The notes under the pieces were generated by a model, which was not told where the DNA came from, searched no databases, and was given only the letters and a program-made list of their open reading frames with translations. A stretch of DNA of 64,000 bases from SAR86 cluster bacterium REDSEA-S09_B4. Its GTDB lineage: Bacteria > Pseudomonadota > Gammaproteobacteria > Magnimaribacterales > Magnimaribacteraceae. The stretch lies in the NCBI GenBank assembly GCA_001628005.1, contig LUQU01000001.1, positions 72,103 to 136,102 of the forward strand, given 5' to 3'. A program made the translations under genes and the position numbers. This document shows, in pieces, positions 9,456 through 17,074 of this stretch; the first letter of the stretch is position 1, and every line of letters starts with the position of its first letter.

Positions 9456-9874
9456 TTCAATACCAACCTTACTGGCACACCAGAGCAGTTCTCTTTACTG
9501 GTTGCACCAAAGGACAGGATGTCCAACATCTTGTCTGCAAAAGCATATTTCTCCCTCCTCAATTTGTGATAAAAATCGTGTGACTCTCTATTAGCAAAAG
9601 CTTCGTACTTTTGTTCCTTTTCATCTCTGATAATTGAAACTTCTACCCCATCACTTGATTGTTTTATCCAGTAAGACTCATCAGTGCCATGCTCTATCCA
9701 GGAATCATTATCAGAGTCTACTATCCAGACTCTGATATTCTTAGTGCTTCCGTCTGATTCGGGTCTAGTCAGTGTCGCCACTTCACCGCCTAATTCAGAT
9801 AAAGCAACGAGCGAAGTTCCGTAAAGAACTATCGCACCCAATAAGAGCGCAATAAATTTAAAAGTTCTTTTCAT
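9452..9874 (-). CDS. Membrane-anchored split-barrel (deazaflavin-dependent nitroreductase-like) protein
   Basis: The 140-residue protein has an N-terminal membrane segment (residues 6-26). It then has GGEVATLTRPESDGSTKNIRV, WIVDSDNDSWIEHG and a KYAFADKMLDIL...VPVRL ending. This pattern resembles the F420/flavin split-barrel (PNPOx-like, PF04075-related) family of short nitroreductase or quinone-reductase proteins, in which WVVD, ReKYg-aD and PVRL are recurrent. The similarity is by eye and remote. The gene overlaps the DUF885 gene by 4 bp, which ties the two products together. No cofactor residue can be confirmed. Confidence 0.5.
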   Translation of the reverse strand: MKRTFKFIALLLGAIVLYGTSLVALSELGGEVATLTRPESDGSTKNIRVWIVDSDNDSWIEHGTDESYWIKQSSDGVEVSIIRDEKEQKYEAFANRESHDFYHKLRREKYAFADKMLDILSFGATSKENCSGVPVRLVLK

Positions 9875-9899
9875 AACTTCTTTCTTCTACTTTAAAGTC

Positions 9900-10589
9900 T
9901 TATTTGATTCTGACCATCAAATCATCAGAGTGGTTCCTTATATCTGTTTTTGCATCTGCCAACCCTGATTCAAAAAGGTCTCCAAGAGCACTGCTTTTTT
10001 TAGCGAAATCAGTGTAACTTTCATAACCACAGTAAAAGTACCATGCCATTTCGGGACCCCATGCATGTTCAGCCATGACACAGCCTTCAAAGGCTTCGTT
10101 ATAAGCATCAAATAACATTTTAGCTCTATCACGCATCTCATTTATGGTTAAAAAAGGTCCAAATGTGTAAGTGGCTCTTAGGACATAAGGTGTCCTCTTC
10201 ATAGCATTCCTTTCAACAATAGCAACGAGATGATCTGAATGATCTCCGTAAAGTTGGTTAGGCTCTCTAGCAGCAGGTGCATTAGAATCATTTATCTCAC
10301 CAAATTGCTCCCAGGAATCAAAATAACAATACGAATAGTAAGCTCTCTCTCCTCCAAACTGATGCCTTAGAAGACCACAGTTGTAATAGCCGTTCTCCTC
10401 TAAAGTAGCAAGATTTTCTAAAATTGACCTTTCTACCCTTTGGGGTTGAGACCCAGCGGGGATGGTATAGGTAGAATTATAAGCAAAGTTGTATTCATGT
10501 TCAGATTCAGGACTGTCAGTTTCTTCATGATGTGCAGCAAATATTGTCGTGCTTAAACCCAAGATTAAGATAGTTAAAAAGTTTTTCAT
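9900..10589 (-). CDS. Secreted hypothetical protein with two internal repeats
   Basis: The start chosen is the ATG at 10589, preceded by GGAGGAATACAA, which beats the longer frame to 10634; this gives 229 residues. A signal peptide (MKNFLTILILGLSTTIFAA) is followed by an acidic linker. Two related halves then follow: one with GYYNCGLLRHQFGGERAYYS, YCYFDSWEQF and one with GCVMAEHAWGPEMAWYF, YCGYESYTDF. Each half has a Cys-containing strand, a glycine turn, aromatic residues and a YxYC or YFYC strand. This suggests a duplicated ferredoxin-like/dimeric alpha-beta barrel domain with paired cysteines. I do not recognise the family, and no catalytic motif is visible. Confidence 0.6.
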   Translation of the reverse strand: MKNFLTILILGLSTTIFAAHHEETDSPESEHEYNFAYNSTYTIPAGSQPQRVERSILENLATLEENGYYNCGLLRHQFGGERAYYSYCYFDSWEQFGEINDSNAPAAREPNQLYGDHSDHLVAIVERNAMKRTPYVLRATYTFGPFLTINEMRDRAKMLFDAYNEAFEGCVMAEHAWGPEMAWYFYCGYESYTDFAKKSSALGDLFESGLADAKTDIRNHSDDLMVRIK

Positions 10590-10684
10590 TTGTATTCCTC
10601 CAGAATAGTTTTTTATCTTTTTTGACTTTACCATTTTTTATTTTTATAAAAACCCCTTTCTTTGAATTAGTAGACATAAGACTT

Positions 10685-10713
10685 TTGTTAAGATGTATTT
10701 CTAAACCTAAATA
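10685..10713 (+). promoter_or_regulatory. Putative sigma-70 promoter for the agmatinase-M28 gene pair
   Basis: TTGTTA (10685-10690) and TAAATA (10708-10713) are separated by 17 bp in the divergent spacer, about 20 bp before the TTG start at 10734. It is a moderate match to consensus in AT-rich DNA. Confidence 0.35.
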
Positions 10714-10733
10714 AAAAACAGAGGATATAAAAA

Positions 10734-11705
10734 TTGACTGACGATTTTTACAAAAAGAAGAGGCCTGATGGCGATGAGTACAATCCAATGAGTGAGCCTC
10801 GTTTTGCTGAAATTGCTACTTTCATGCGAGCACCTCTAGTTGAATCATTGGACAATGTGGACATTGGTCTTATTGGTGTTCCAACCGACTTGGGGGTTAC
10901 AAATCGTCCAGGAGCGAGACATGGGCCGAGGGAAATCCGTAACTCTTCTAGCTTGATGCGTACTTTTAATTTAGGCATGAATATAAATCCTTATAAATTA
11001 TGTCGTATAGCTGATTTAGGGGATGTAGCCTTTTCTCATCGTTATGACTTAGAAAAGCAAGTTGAAGAAATTGAATCTTTTTACCAGAAAGTTATAGAGA
11101 AGAATATTTTTCCTATCAGCGCTGGTGGTGATCATTCGATCACTTACCCGATCTTAAGGGCAATAGGAAAAAATGAACCTGTCGGAATGGTCCATGTGGA
11201 TGCCCACACCGATACATGGGGGGAGATTTGGGGCTCAAAATTTACTCATGGAGCTCCATTTAAACTTGCTGTAGAAGCAGGAGTTCTTGACCCAAAGAGA
11301 ACAATTCAAATTGGTATCAGAGGGGGTCAAAATTTTATGGACGGTATAGAGTTTTCCCAAGATCAAGGTATGCGTGTGGTTTTTATGGATGAATTCTCTT
11401 CTCTAGGCGTAGATAAAGTCATTGAAGAAGCCAGAAAGGTTGTAGGTGACGGAAGAACTTATATTTCTTTTGATGTAGACGGACTTGATCCAGTTTATGC
11501 CCCCGGTACGGGAACACCAGAAGTAGGCGGAATAACAACCTTAGAAGCACAACAACTTCTAAGAGGCTTAAAGGGACTTAACTTAATAGGAGGTGATGTT
11601 GTTGAAGTAGCGCCTCCATTTGATAACACTGGAAACACAGCTTTAGTGGGTGCGACCATGATGTTTGAAATCCTTTCTTTGATAGCAGATACAAATTTCG
11701 GGTAA
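10734..11705 (+). CDS. Ureohydrolase family protein (agmatinase/guanidino-acid hydrolase)
   Basis: The 323-residue protein has all binuclear-manganese motifs of the arginase superfamily: GGDHS (H134), DAHTD (D156, H158, D160) and SFDVDGLDP (D247, D249). It also has the C-terminal GGDVVEVAPPFD typical of the agmatinase rather than arginase branch. These enzymes release urea from agmatine, guanidinobutyrate or related guanidino compounds. The start is a TTG at 10734, supported by GAGGA 8 bases upstream. It is followed after 2 bp by an M28 peptidase, which suggests joint use of peptide- or amine-derived nitrogen. The exact guanidino substrate cannot be told from sequence, so no symbol is given. 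Confidence 0.9.
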   Translation: MTDDFYKKKRPDGDEYNPMSEPRFAEIATFMRAPLVESLDNVDIGLIGVPTDLGVTNRPGARHGPREIRNSSSLMRTFNLGMNINPYKLCRIADLGDVAFSHRYDLEKQVEEIESFYQKVIEKNIFPISAGGDHSITYPILRAIGKNEPVGMVHVDAHTDTWGEIWGSKFTHGAPFKLAVEAGVLDPKRTIQIGIRGGQNFMDGIEFSQDQGMRVVFMDEFSSLGVDKVIEEARKVVGDGRTYISFDVDGLDPVYAPGTGTPEVGGITTLEAQQLLRGLKGLNLIGGDVVEVAPPFDNTGNTALVGATMMFEILSLIADTNFG

Positions 11706-11707
11706 AG

Positions 11708-13975
11708 ATGCTTAAAAATCGCTTATCTGTTTTAGCTATTTTTCTTACTTTTATACTCTTTTTTGTACAACACTTCACCACGCAACCCCCTAGCCCAAAG
11801 GGATTAGACACCCCTGAGAATCAATTCTCAGCAGTGAGAGCACACAACATTTTAAAATCTCTTCTCAGAGAAAATAAGCCACACCCTGTTGGCTCTGACC
11901 TTAATAAAATTATTAAAGAAAGACTAAAGAATGAATTAGATCAATTAGGAATAGAACACCAAGAGCAAAAAACTTGGGCTTGTGCTTCAAGATTCGCAAG
12001 TTGTGCTGAAGTAGAGAACCTAATAGGGATTATTCCGGGTAAAACTGACCTACCTTATTTGGCTATTATGGCCCATTACGATTCGGTTCCTATGGCACCA
12101 GGTGCTGGGGATGATGGAGCTGGGGTAGTAGCAATACTCGAAACCGCTAGAGCTCTAAAACTAGAAGCGCCTTATAAACATCCAATTATGCTAATCCTCA
12201 CAGATGCTGAGGAAAATGGTCTTATAGGTGCAGAGGCTTTTTTTAATCAACACCCTTTAGCGAAGGAAGTAGGTATTGTTCTCAATATTGAAGGCAGTGG
12301 ATCTTCTGGAAGCAGCATGGTACTCAGAACTTCAAATAGTAATGAGCTTTTAATAAAAAGTTATTCAAGCGAAAACATAAGTCCTTACGGATTCTCTTTT
12401 ATTAAAGAAATTTTTAAGAGGATGCCTAATGACACGGATTTTAGTGTTGTTGAAAGAGCTAAAATATCAGGCATAGATTTTGCTTTTGCTGGTGAAAGGA
12501 ATCATTACCACACTCCAAATGATACTGTGGGAAATATTGACCTAAGAACTATCCAGCACCATGGAGAAAACATCTTACCTTTGTCTAGAAAATTAGCTTC
12601 CTTAGATTGGCAGAATATGGGAGATGAATTTGTTTACGGAGGAGAAATATATGGTATTTGGACTCAGTGGAAATCTAGCTACAGTCTGTTTATTTGTATC
12701 TTCTCAGCCCTCTTATTGATTACAACTCTTATTAGGTCAAACACCAATATAAAGAAAACAGCGTTGGGAGTAGTATTTTCTCCATTAACTTTATTAACAA
12801 CAATATTGTCTGGTGTTACGGGATTCTATCTGTTGTCCTTCCTTTCAGGAAACGTAGTTAGTTGGCCTGGTATAGATTGGCCTTATCGTCTGTTATTAAT
12901 AGGTACGACAAGCATAGGTGCACTGATAGGAACTGCAATTAGTAGAAAGTTTGTAAACCAAAATGAGATGGTATTTGGTTCTTGGTTCTTTTGGCTCATA
13001 TTGGCTTTAACTATCACTATTTTCTTACCGGATGCAGCCAATGTATTTATCCTTCCGCTAATCTTTGCCAGCATATTGTTGTTCCTTGCAACCTTCTTAA
13101 AAGAAGAGAACCAGCCTATATTCTTACTTCTAACCCTGGTAGTTACGCTTCCGCTAACTTTAGGGCTTATATTTTCTTTAGAACAAAGCCAAGGTTATAA
13201 GTTAGTTTGGGCAGTATTACCTTTTGCAGGTCTGTACGCTCTAATAATCTCGCCTTTCTTATATTCTCTAAATATTAAATCTACTATCTCATATGTTGGT
13301 GTGGTTACCTTTGTAGCTTTAATGGTAGGAAGTTTTGCTAATCTTTATACGGAAAAAAGACCTCAACATGTAAATATTCATTTCTATGAAGACCTTGATT
13401 CAGCTAAATCTTTCATTCATCTGTCAGGCAATTACAAGAATAACTCATCGGATGATCCAGAACCTTTGATTGAACCTTTGTCTTCATTTGTAGACACCCA
13501 AACTACTAAAACTCTCATTCCATTTAGAAAAGAGTATGCCTTAAGATACTGGGCTGAAACCAGCTCCAGTGGATGGAAAGGCCCTTTGATAGAAAAACAA
13601 GAAAAGCTAGATGGTAGTAAATCACTAAAACTTAATCTAAAGAGCACTAGATCTGCAAGCAGAATGGTTTTACTTTTGCCAAAAGAATCTAACTTAGAAT
13701 CCTTTAACTTGGGCTCTTTACAAATTCAACCCACTTTAAGCAGCTGGGGTCTTTATAAAGGCTATTATGTTGTTTATTTAAACGGCGTTTACGATAAAGA
13801 AGTTGAATTAACTCTTAATTTTGAAACAAGTCAAAAAGAAGTAAACGGCTACCTTATAGACATAAGCACTAAACTTCCCAGCCATCTAGATGATTTATAT
13901 AAACAGAGGTCTGGCATATTTTCTCCAGTGCATAGAGGAGACCAAGCAATACTGATTAAAAAGATTTCAATTTAA
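11708..13975 (+). CDS. M28 family metallopeptidase with multi-pass membrane domain
   Basis: The 755-residue protein begins with a membrane segment (residues 7-22). An M28 zinc-peptidase domain follows (about 40-300) with HYDSV (H123, D125), GAGDDGAG (bridging Asp 135/136), DAEENG (E168, E169) and a final His in RNHYHTPND. About seven hydrophobic segments then occupy residues 320-550, and the end is a hydrophilic beta-rich domain. This architecture is like the Fxna/ER-aminopeptidase branch of M28 rather than a small secreted aminopeptidase. The active site should face the periplasm. It is encoded directly after the ureohydrolase and probably cotranscribed. The natural substrate is unknown. Confidence 0.88.
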   Translation: MLKNRLSVLAIFLTFILFFVQHFTTQPPSPKGLDTPENQFSAVRAHNILKSLLRENKPHPVGSDLNKIIKERLKNELDQLGIEHQEQKTWACASRFASCAEVENLIGIIPGKTDLPYLAIMAHYDSVPMAPGAGDDGAGVVAILETARALKLEAPYKHPIMLILTDAEENGLIGAEAFFNQHPLAKEVGIVLNIEGSGSSGSSMVLRTSNSNELLIKSYSSENISPYGFSFIKEIFKRMPNDTDFSVVERAKISGIDFAFAGERNHYHTPNDTVGNIDLRTIQHHGENILPLSRKLASLDWQNMGDEFVYGGEIYGIWTQWKSSYSLFICIFSALLLITTLIRSNTNIKKTALGVVFSPLTLLTTILSGVTGFYLLSFLSGNVVSWPGIDWPYRLLLIGTTSIGALIGTAISRKFVNQNEMVFGSWFFWLILALTITIFLPDAANVFILPLIFASILLFLATFLKEENQPIFLLLTLVVTLPLTLGLIFSLEQSQGYKLVWAVLPFAGLYALIISPFLYSLNIKSTISYVGVVTFVALMVGSFANLYTEKRPQHVNIHFYEDLDSAKSFIHLSGNYKNNSSDDPEPLIEPLSSFVDTQTTKTLIPFRKEYALRYWAETSSSGWKGPLIEKQEKLDGSKSLKLNLKSTRSASRMVLLLPKESNLESFNLGSLQIQPTLSSWGLYKGYYVVYLNGVYDKEVELTLNFETSQKEVNGYLIDISTKLPSHLDDLYKQRSGIFSPVHRGDQAILIKKISI

Positions 13976-13992
13976 AGGTTAAAATCCAAAAA

Positions 13993-15093
13993 CTAGAACG
14001 ATTTCCTAAAAACTAAATTTAAAGATTCACTGACTTCCATTTGAGGACCATTAAGTTTTTGTTCTATTGGAAAGGCTAATTCAAGACCTATACTATTTCC
14101 AGAGCCCATTCTTAGTAGCCGATTAACTCCCAAAGCAATTTCATAAGACTTTCCGCCATAATTCTTAGGGTTTGAGGTTTGTACTGGCGCCATTATCTTG
14201 CTATCGCTTCCTTCTATGGACCCTTTATATAAGAAACCACCTCTTACAGAAAACGATAATTGCTCAGATATATCCTTACTAATCCAGATATCTAGAGAAA
14301 AACTATTGCCAAAGTTCCATGCCTTTTTATCAATGGCCTGTTTATTTTTAATTTGAGCGCCATAAGTCCTATTTTCATCCTTTTTTACAAAAGTTACTGC
14401 TGTAATAAGAGAAGTTGATTTATCCCCTATTTGCATTGCATAGGGCAAACGCATTTTCATATTCATATTCATTGGGCTGAGCACTTCATCTTCACTGTCA
14501 TTAGCTCCAATAGATTTTACTAAACCAATTTCTAAGTGAAGATTTGAACTTTTAGTCTCTTTAATTTCAATCAAAGAAGATAAGCTAAGATTTGATAAAT
14601 CGGATGTTTGAGTTTTAAAAGATCCAATATATGACCTATTGGCCATAGCCGTATAAGTGTTCAAACTCATATCTTGGCTAATGTACACGGCCATAAACAT
14701 CAAAGTATATTTATCTGTTAAACCATACATTCCTTCTAACATAGACATCTGCATGTTCATATTTTTAGGAACAACACTTAAATTAGGAGAGAAAGAACCA
14801 TTTTGAAATGGGTTAGGTAAAGAGATTATTTCTTGATCTGTAAGCCTAGTCCCCTGATTACTATTCTTTTCCATGCTCATACTCATTTGCCTGATCGAGA
14901 ACATAAATTCTCCTTGCCTGTGGTATTCCCCTCCCATAACCCCTGAAGGAGAATGATGAGAAGCTTTGTGCATAATGTGATTTTTCATATGAGAATGATT
15001 CATTCTCGTTTCTTCAGAATAACTGCTTAAAGAAAAACAAAGAAGCAATACGAAAGTACTGCTAAATATAAAGAGTTTTCTTGGTCTTAACAT
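13993..15093 (-). CDS. Met/His-rich outer-membrane beta-barrel protein (putative metal-related transporter family)
   Basis: The start chosen is the ATG at 15093; a longer frame begins at a TTG (15108) and neither has a strong ribosome site. A signal peptide ends near SSYSEE. It is followed by a His/Met-rich stretch (NHSHMKNHIMHKASHHS), then GVMGGEYHRQGEFMFSIRQMSMSM and NMNMQMSMLEGMYGLTDKYTLM. The rest alternates in beta-barrel fashion and ends in a terminal aromatic residue (VFRKSF), as outer-membrane barrels do. Similar Met-rich proteins are often found near copper-resistance genes and carry the loose label transporter. No copper genes are adjacent here, so metal binding is inferred from composition only. 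Confidence 0.6.
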   Translation of the reverse strand: MLRPRKLFIFSSTFVLLLCFSLSSYSEETRMNHSHMKNHIMHKASHHSPSGVMGGEYHRQGEFMFSIRQMSMSMEKNSNQGTRLTDQEIISLPNPFQNGSFSPNLSVVPKNMNMQMSMLEGMYGLTDKYTLMFMAVYISQDMSLNTYTAMANRSYIGSFKTQTSDLSNLSLSSLIEIKETKSSNLHLEIGLVKSIGANDSEDEVLSPMNMNMKMRLPYAMQIGDKSTSLITAVTFVKKDENRTYGAQIKNKQAIDKKAWNFGNSFSLDIWISKDISEQLSFSVRGGFLYKGSIEGSDSKIMAPVQTSNPKNYGGKSYEIALGVNRLLRMGSGNSIGLELAFPIEQKLNGPQMEVSESLNLVFRKSF

Positions 15094-15129
15094 TTTAAAT
15101 ATTATCAATAGTGGCGGAGCTTAAGGTTA

Positions 15130-15156
15130 AAAAGGAAGAAAATCTCCCTTTTTTTA
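15130..15156 (-). terminator. Weak hairpin terminator after shikimate kinase
   Basis: On the minus strand an AAAAAGG/CCTTTTT stem with an 11-base loop follows the kinase stop codon and ends in a short T run. The stem is AT-rich, so termination may be inefficient. Confidence 0.3.
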
Positions 15157-15160
15157 TTCC

Positions 15161-15658
15161 TTAGAATTTAATTAAACTGAGTATTTTATTTAGACAAGAG
15201 TCAATTTCCCCTTTGTTTTGAACAATATAATCTGCATATTTCTGATACAGCCTCTCTCTCTCTTTGTAAGCCTCTTGAATAGTTTGATCTGATCTTTTAA
15301 GTAGGCCTCTTTCAGAAAAATCTGATATGCGAGCTGATATATCTTCATAAGGTACTTCAAGATATATCACCATCGAATTTTCTTTAATGTGCTCCATAGC
15401 GGCATCACAAAACACAGCACTACCTCCAGTGGCTAAAACAATCTGGTTAAATTGCACTGAAAGTAAAGCACCTTCTTCAATTTCTTTGAATTTTTTATTT
15501 CCATTCTCGTTCAGAATATTCTGTAAAGATTCACCATATTTTTTTTCAATAATTGAATCACTATCTACAAAATGAAAATTCAAGCGTTTAGCCAGTTTTT
15601 TCCCTATAGATGACTTACCTGCCCCTGCCATACCTATTAATGATATTGAATTATTCAT
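15161..15658 (-). CDS. aroK: Shikimate kinase
   Basis: The 165-residue protein is the normal length for this enzyme. It has the Walker A loop GMAGAGKSS at residues 9-17, the substrate-binding DSDSIIEKKYG strand and loop, the Walker B-like VLATGGSAVF with the GGS shikimate site, and a lid region with GLLKRSD. It phosphorylates shikimate at the 3-hydroxyl in chorismate synthesis. It lies 71 bp downstream of tRNA-Ala on the same strand, and not next to aroB as in enteric bacteria. The symbol aroK is chosen over aroL without evidence separating them. Confidence 0.88.
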   Translation of the reverse strand: MNNSISLIGMAGAGKSSIGKKLAKRLNFHFVDSDSIIEKKYGESLQNILNENGNKKFKEIEEGALLSVQFNQIVLATGGSAVFCDAAMEHIKENSMVIYLEVPYEDISARISDFSERGLLKRSDQTIQEAYKERERLYQKYADYIVQNKGEIDSCLNKILSLIKF

Positions 15659-15729
15659 TTCTACCTTTATCTCTAACCAAGAAAACCATCTTTGTATCAG
15701 ATTTAAACATTAATACAAATCTGAGTAAG

Positions 15730-15805
15730 TGGTGGAGCTAGTCGGGATCGAACCGACGACCTCTTGCGTGCCACGCAAGTGCTCTCCCAGCTGAGCTATA
15801 GCCCC
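15730..15805 (-). tRNA. tRNA-Ala (anticodon GGC)
   Basis: A complete 76-nt cloverleaf reads on the minus strand. The acceptor GGGGCTA pairs with TAGCTCC (one G-U), the D arm is GCTC...GAGC, and the anticodon stem CTTGC/GCAAG has loop GTGGCAC. The T loop is GGTTCGATCC, and CCA is encoded (complement of 15730-15732). The 5' half of this gene is duplicated exactly at 17075-17114, and a 1.3-kb insertion lies between the copies. The intact gene therefore uses the island-side 5' half and upstream DNA. Confidence 0.97.
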
Positions 15806-15806
15806 A
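15767..15806. repeat. Left 40-bp direct repeat (att-like), inside intact tRNA-Ala
   Basis: These 40 bases are identical to 17075-17114 and stop matching immediately on both sides. They cover the anticodon loop through the 5' end of tRNA-Ala plus one flanking base. Confidence 0.9.
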
Positions 15807-15819
15807 CGAAACGTCATGA

Positions 15820-16005
15820 TACTCCTTTAAGCTAAGAGAAACAGATTGCCTGGTACTTACATTATTTGGGTATGCAGTAGGTGGCATGAATGGTTTTCAG
15901 TTACAAAATAAAGGCACAGAGATAGCAGAGGTTACAGGCCACTCAGAGTTTGATATTGGTAGAGCAGTTGGGATATTGAAGCAGGGAAATTTGGTTAGGG
16001 TTTAG
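15820..16005 (+). pseudogene. Unidentified gene remnant (3' end) or 39-residue small ORF
   Basis: An open frame runs from just after an in-frame TGA (15817-15819) to a TAG at 16003-16005. The only ATG (15886) would give 39 residues, has no ribosome site, and starts in the middle of a globular-looking sequence. The tail contains GTEIAEVTGHSEFDIGRAV and GILKQGNLVRV, which could be a helix-turn-helix or winged-helix end, or a decayed recombinase tail (the GHS is suggestive but no catalytic Tyr follows). It overlaps the end of the DUF2721 gene by 11 bp. It is best read as the broken end of a gene carried by the island. Confidence 0.35.
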
Positions 16006-16513
16006 TTTTAGAAGCTAGCACAGATTCACTATCTACTAACCTTCTATGAATAGATCTCGTAGAAATAAAAACCTCAAAAACAAAAAATATTAAGGAAATA
16101 ATAAGTAGTACCATGCAAGTTATAAATAAGATGGCAATCAACAAAGAAAAGTCCTTTTCATATAAGTTCCCTACAAATAAAGAAACAATTACAAAGCATA
16201 CAAAGAGTGCACTTGCAGCACATGCACATATAGATGTATAAATTAATTTACTTCTATTAGTAAGCTTATTCCTCTCATCTTCAAGAACCTCTTTACCTTC
16301 CCCATGTATATTCACAAGCGCTTGCTGTAAAACTCGCATCCTATCCTTTATTCTCCCTAATCTTACTCCCAAAACGCTCAAGATAAGACCAACACCGGCT
16401 AGTAAAAATACTGGTGTAACAGCCATCTGCATACTTTCAGCTATTCTAATTGAGCCTTCTCCCCAAGCATTAGTCGCTAACAGTAGGCTTATGAGTAGGA
16501 GTAGTTTTTTCAT
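15995..16513 (-). CDS. DUF2721 family membrane protein
   Basis: The 172-residue protein has a signal-like N-terminus (residues 1-18). It then has the DUF2721 pattern: AVTPVFLLAGVGLILSVLG followed by RLGRIKDRMRVLQQ, a helical linker, and two more membrane segments (about 88-115 and 122-148). The family is small, widespread and of unknown function. It is the only conserved gene on the tRNA-Ala island, directly downstream of the charged small protein and in the same orientation. Whether it belongs to the mobile unit or is passenger DNA is unknown. Confidence 0.75.
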   Translation of the reverse strand: MKKLLLLISLLLATNAWGEGSIRIAESMQMAVTPVFLLAGVGLILSVLGVRLGRIKDRMRVLQQALVNIHGEGKEVLEDERNKLTNRSKLIYTSICACAASALFVCFVIVSLFVGNLYEKDFSLLIAILFITCMVLLIISLIFFVFEVFISTRSIHRRLVDSESVLASKTKP

Positions 16514-16543
16514 AAATTCTATTTTTTATCCTGCTTACAAAAC

Positions 16544-16873
16544 TCAAATCAATTCTTTTAATTTATCTAGGCCTCTTTTTATAGGATTGTCTTTTTTCTT
16601 CCCTTCTTTTTCTTGCTTTTCTTCCTCTTTCTTCTTCTCTTCTGTTATTTCTTTTGCCTGCTCAATATCATCACTTTCATCGTGTTCAGTTGAAGTCAGT
16701 TCAACAAATAAACTATTTTGGGGAAAGGCACGAGGGGAATCTAAAGAAAAAGGAGTGGGGAAAAGAGTAGCAAAAGCATTTTTAGATACATCGTAAGCAG
16801 AAAGTATTTTCTCAACATCTCCTATCTTTTTAATTAAATCTTCGTCAGAAGCTGGTGCTCTTCTTTTTTTCAT
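16544..16873 (-). CDS. Small highly charged hypothetical protein on tRNA island
   Basis: The start chosen is the ATG at 16873, giving 109 residues; a longer frame would begin at a TTG (16906). The protein begins MKKRRAPASDEDLIKKIGDVEK and has a hydrophobic patch (NAFATLFPTPFSL). It ends in a long Glu/Lys-rich, probably coiled or disordered tract (about residues 65-100) and a final amphipathic RGLDKLKELI. I do not recognise a family. It lies upstream of the DUF2721 gene in the same orientation, 30 bp away, so the two probably form one transcript. The inverted repeat at 16899-16930 sits just before it and may be its operator. Confidence 0.55.
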   Translation of the reverse strand: MKKRRAPASDEDLIKKIGDVEKILSAYDVSKNAFATLFPTPFSLDSPRAFPQNSLFVELTSTEHDESDDIEQAKEITEEKKKEEEKQEKEGKKKDNPIKRGLDKLKELI

Positions 16874-16898
16874 ATGCCTTAAGTATACCCCAACAAAA

Positions 16899-16930
16899 GG
16901 GTACAAAAGCTTTAAATCAGTTCTGTACCC
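16899..16930. promoter_or_regulatory. Inverted repeat, possible operator upstream of the charged small protein
   Basis: GGGTACA (16899-16905) and TGTACCC (16924-16930) form a perfect 7-bp inverted repeat with an 18-bp spacer. The arms share the TGTAC core with three further copies at 16997-17032. The position just before the gene fits an operator; no regulator is identified. Confidence 0.4.
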
Positions 16931-16996
16931 TTCTGTCCCACCCCTATCCTTAGTGTTTTAAGAAATAGAGTTCTTGCGAAGAATAGTATCAAAATC

Positions 16997-17032
16997 TTGT
17001 ACATAGAATGTACACAGATCATTTTGTACACA
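16997..17032. repeat. Three clustered TGTACA palindromes
   Basis: TGTACA occurs at 16998, 17009 and 17025, the last two extended to TGTACAC. They lie between the charged-protein gene and the right 40-bp repeat, where an element could hold binding sites for a regulator or recombination protein. Confidence 0.4.
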
Positions 17033-17074
17033 GTGAGATGTTGTTATAAAAGGATTCTATTAGCGACTACAATA

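Noticed and set aside
15886-16005. Reading the 39-residue frame as an intact tyrosine recombinase end
   Set aside because: A GHS is present but no downstream catalytic Tyr and no Arg/His boxes are in the preceding sequence, so integrase identity is not supported.
16491-16796. Plus-strand Phe/Ser-rich 101-residue ORF in the island
   Set aside because: It is the antisense reading of the Glu/Lys-rich gene and overlaps the start of the DUF2721 gene; composition is that of a shadow frame.
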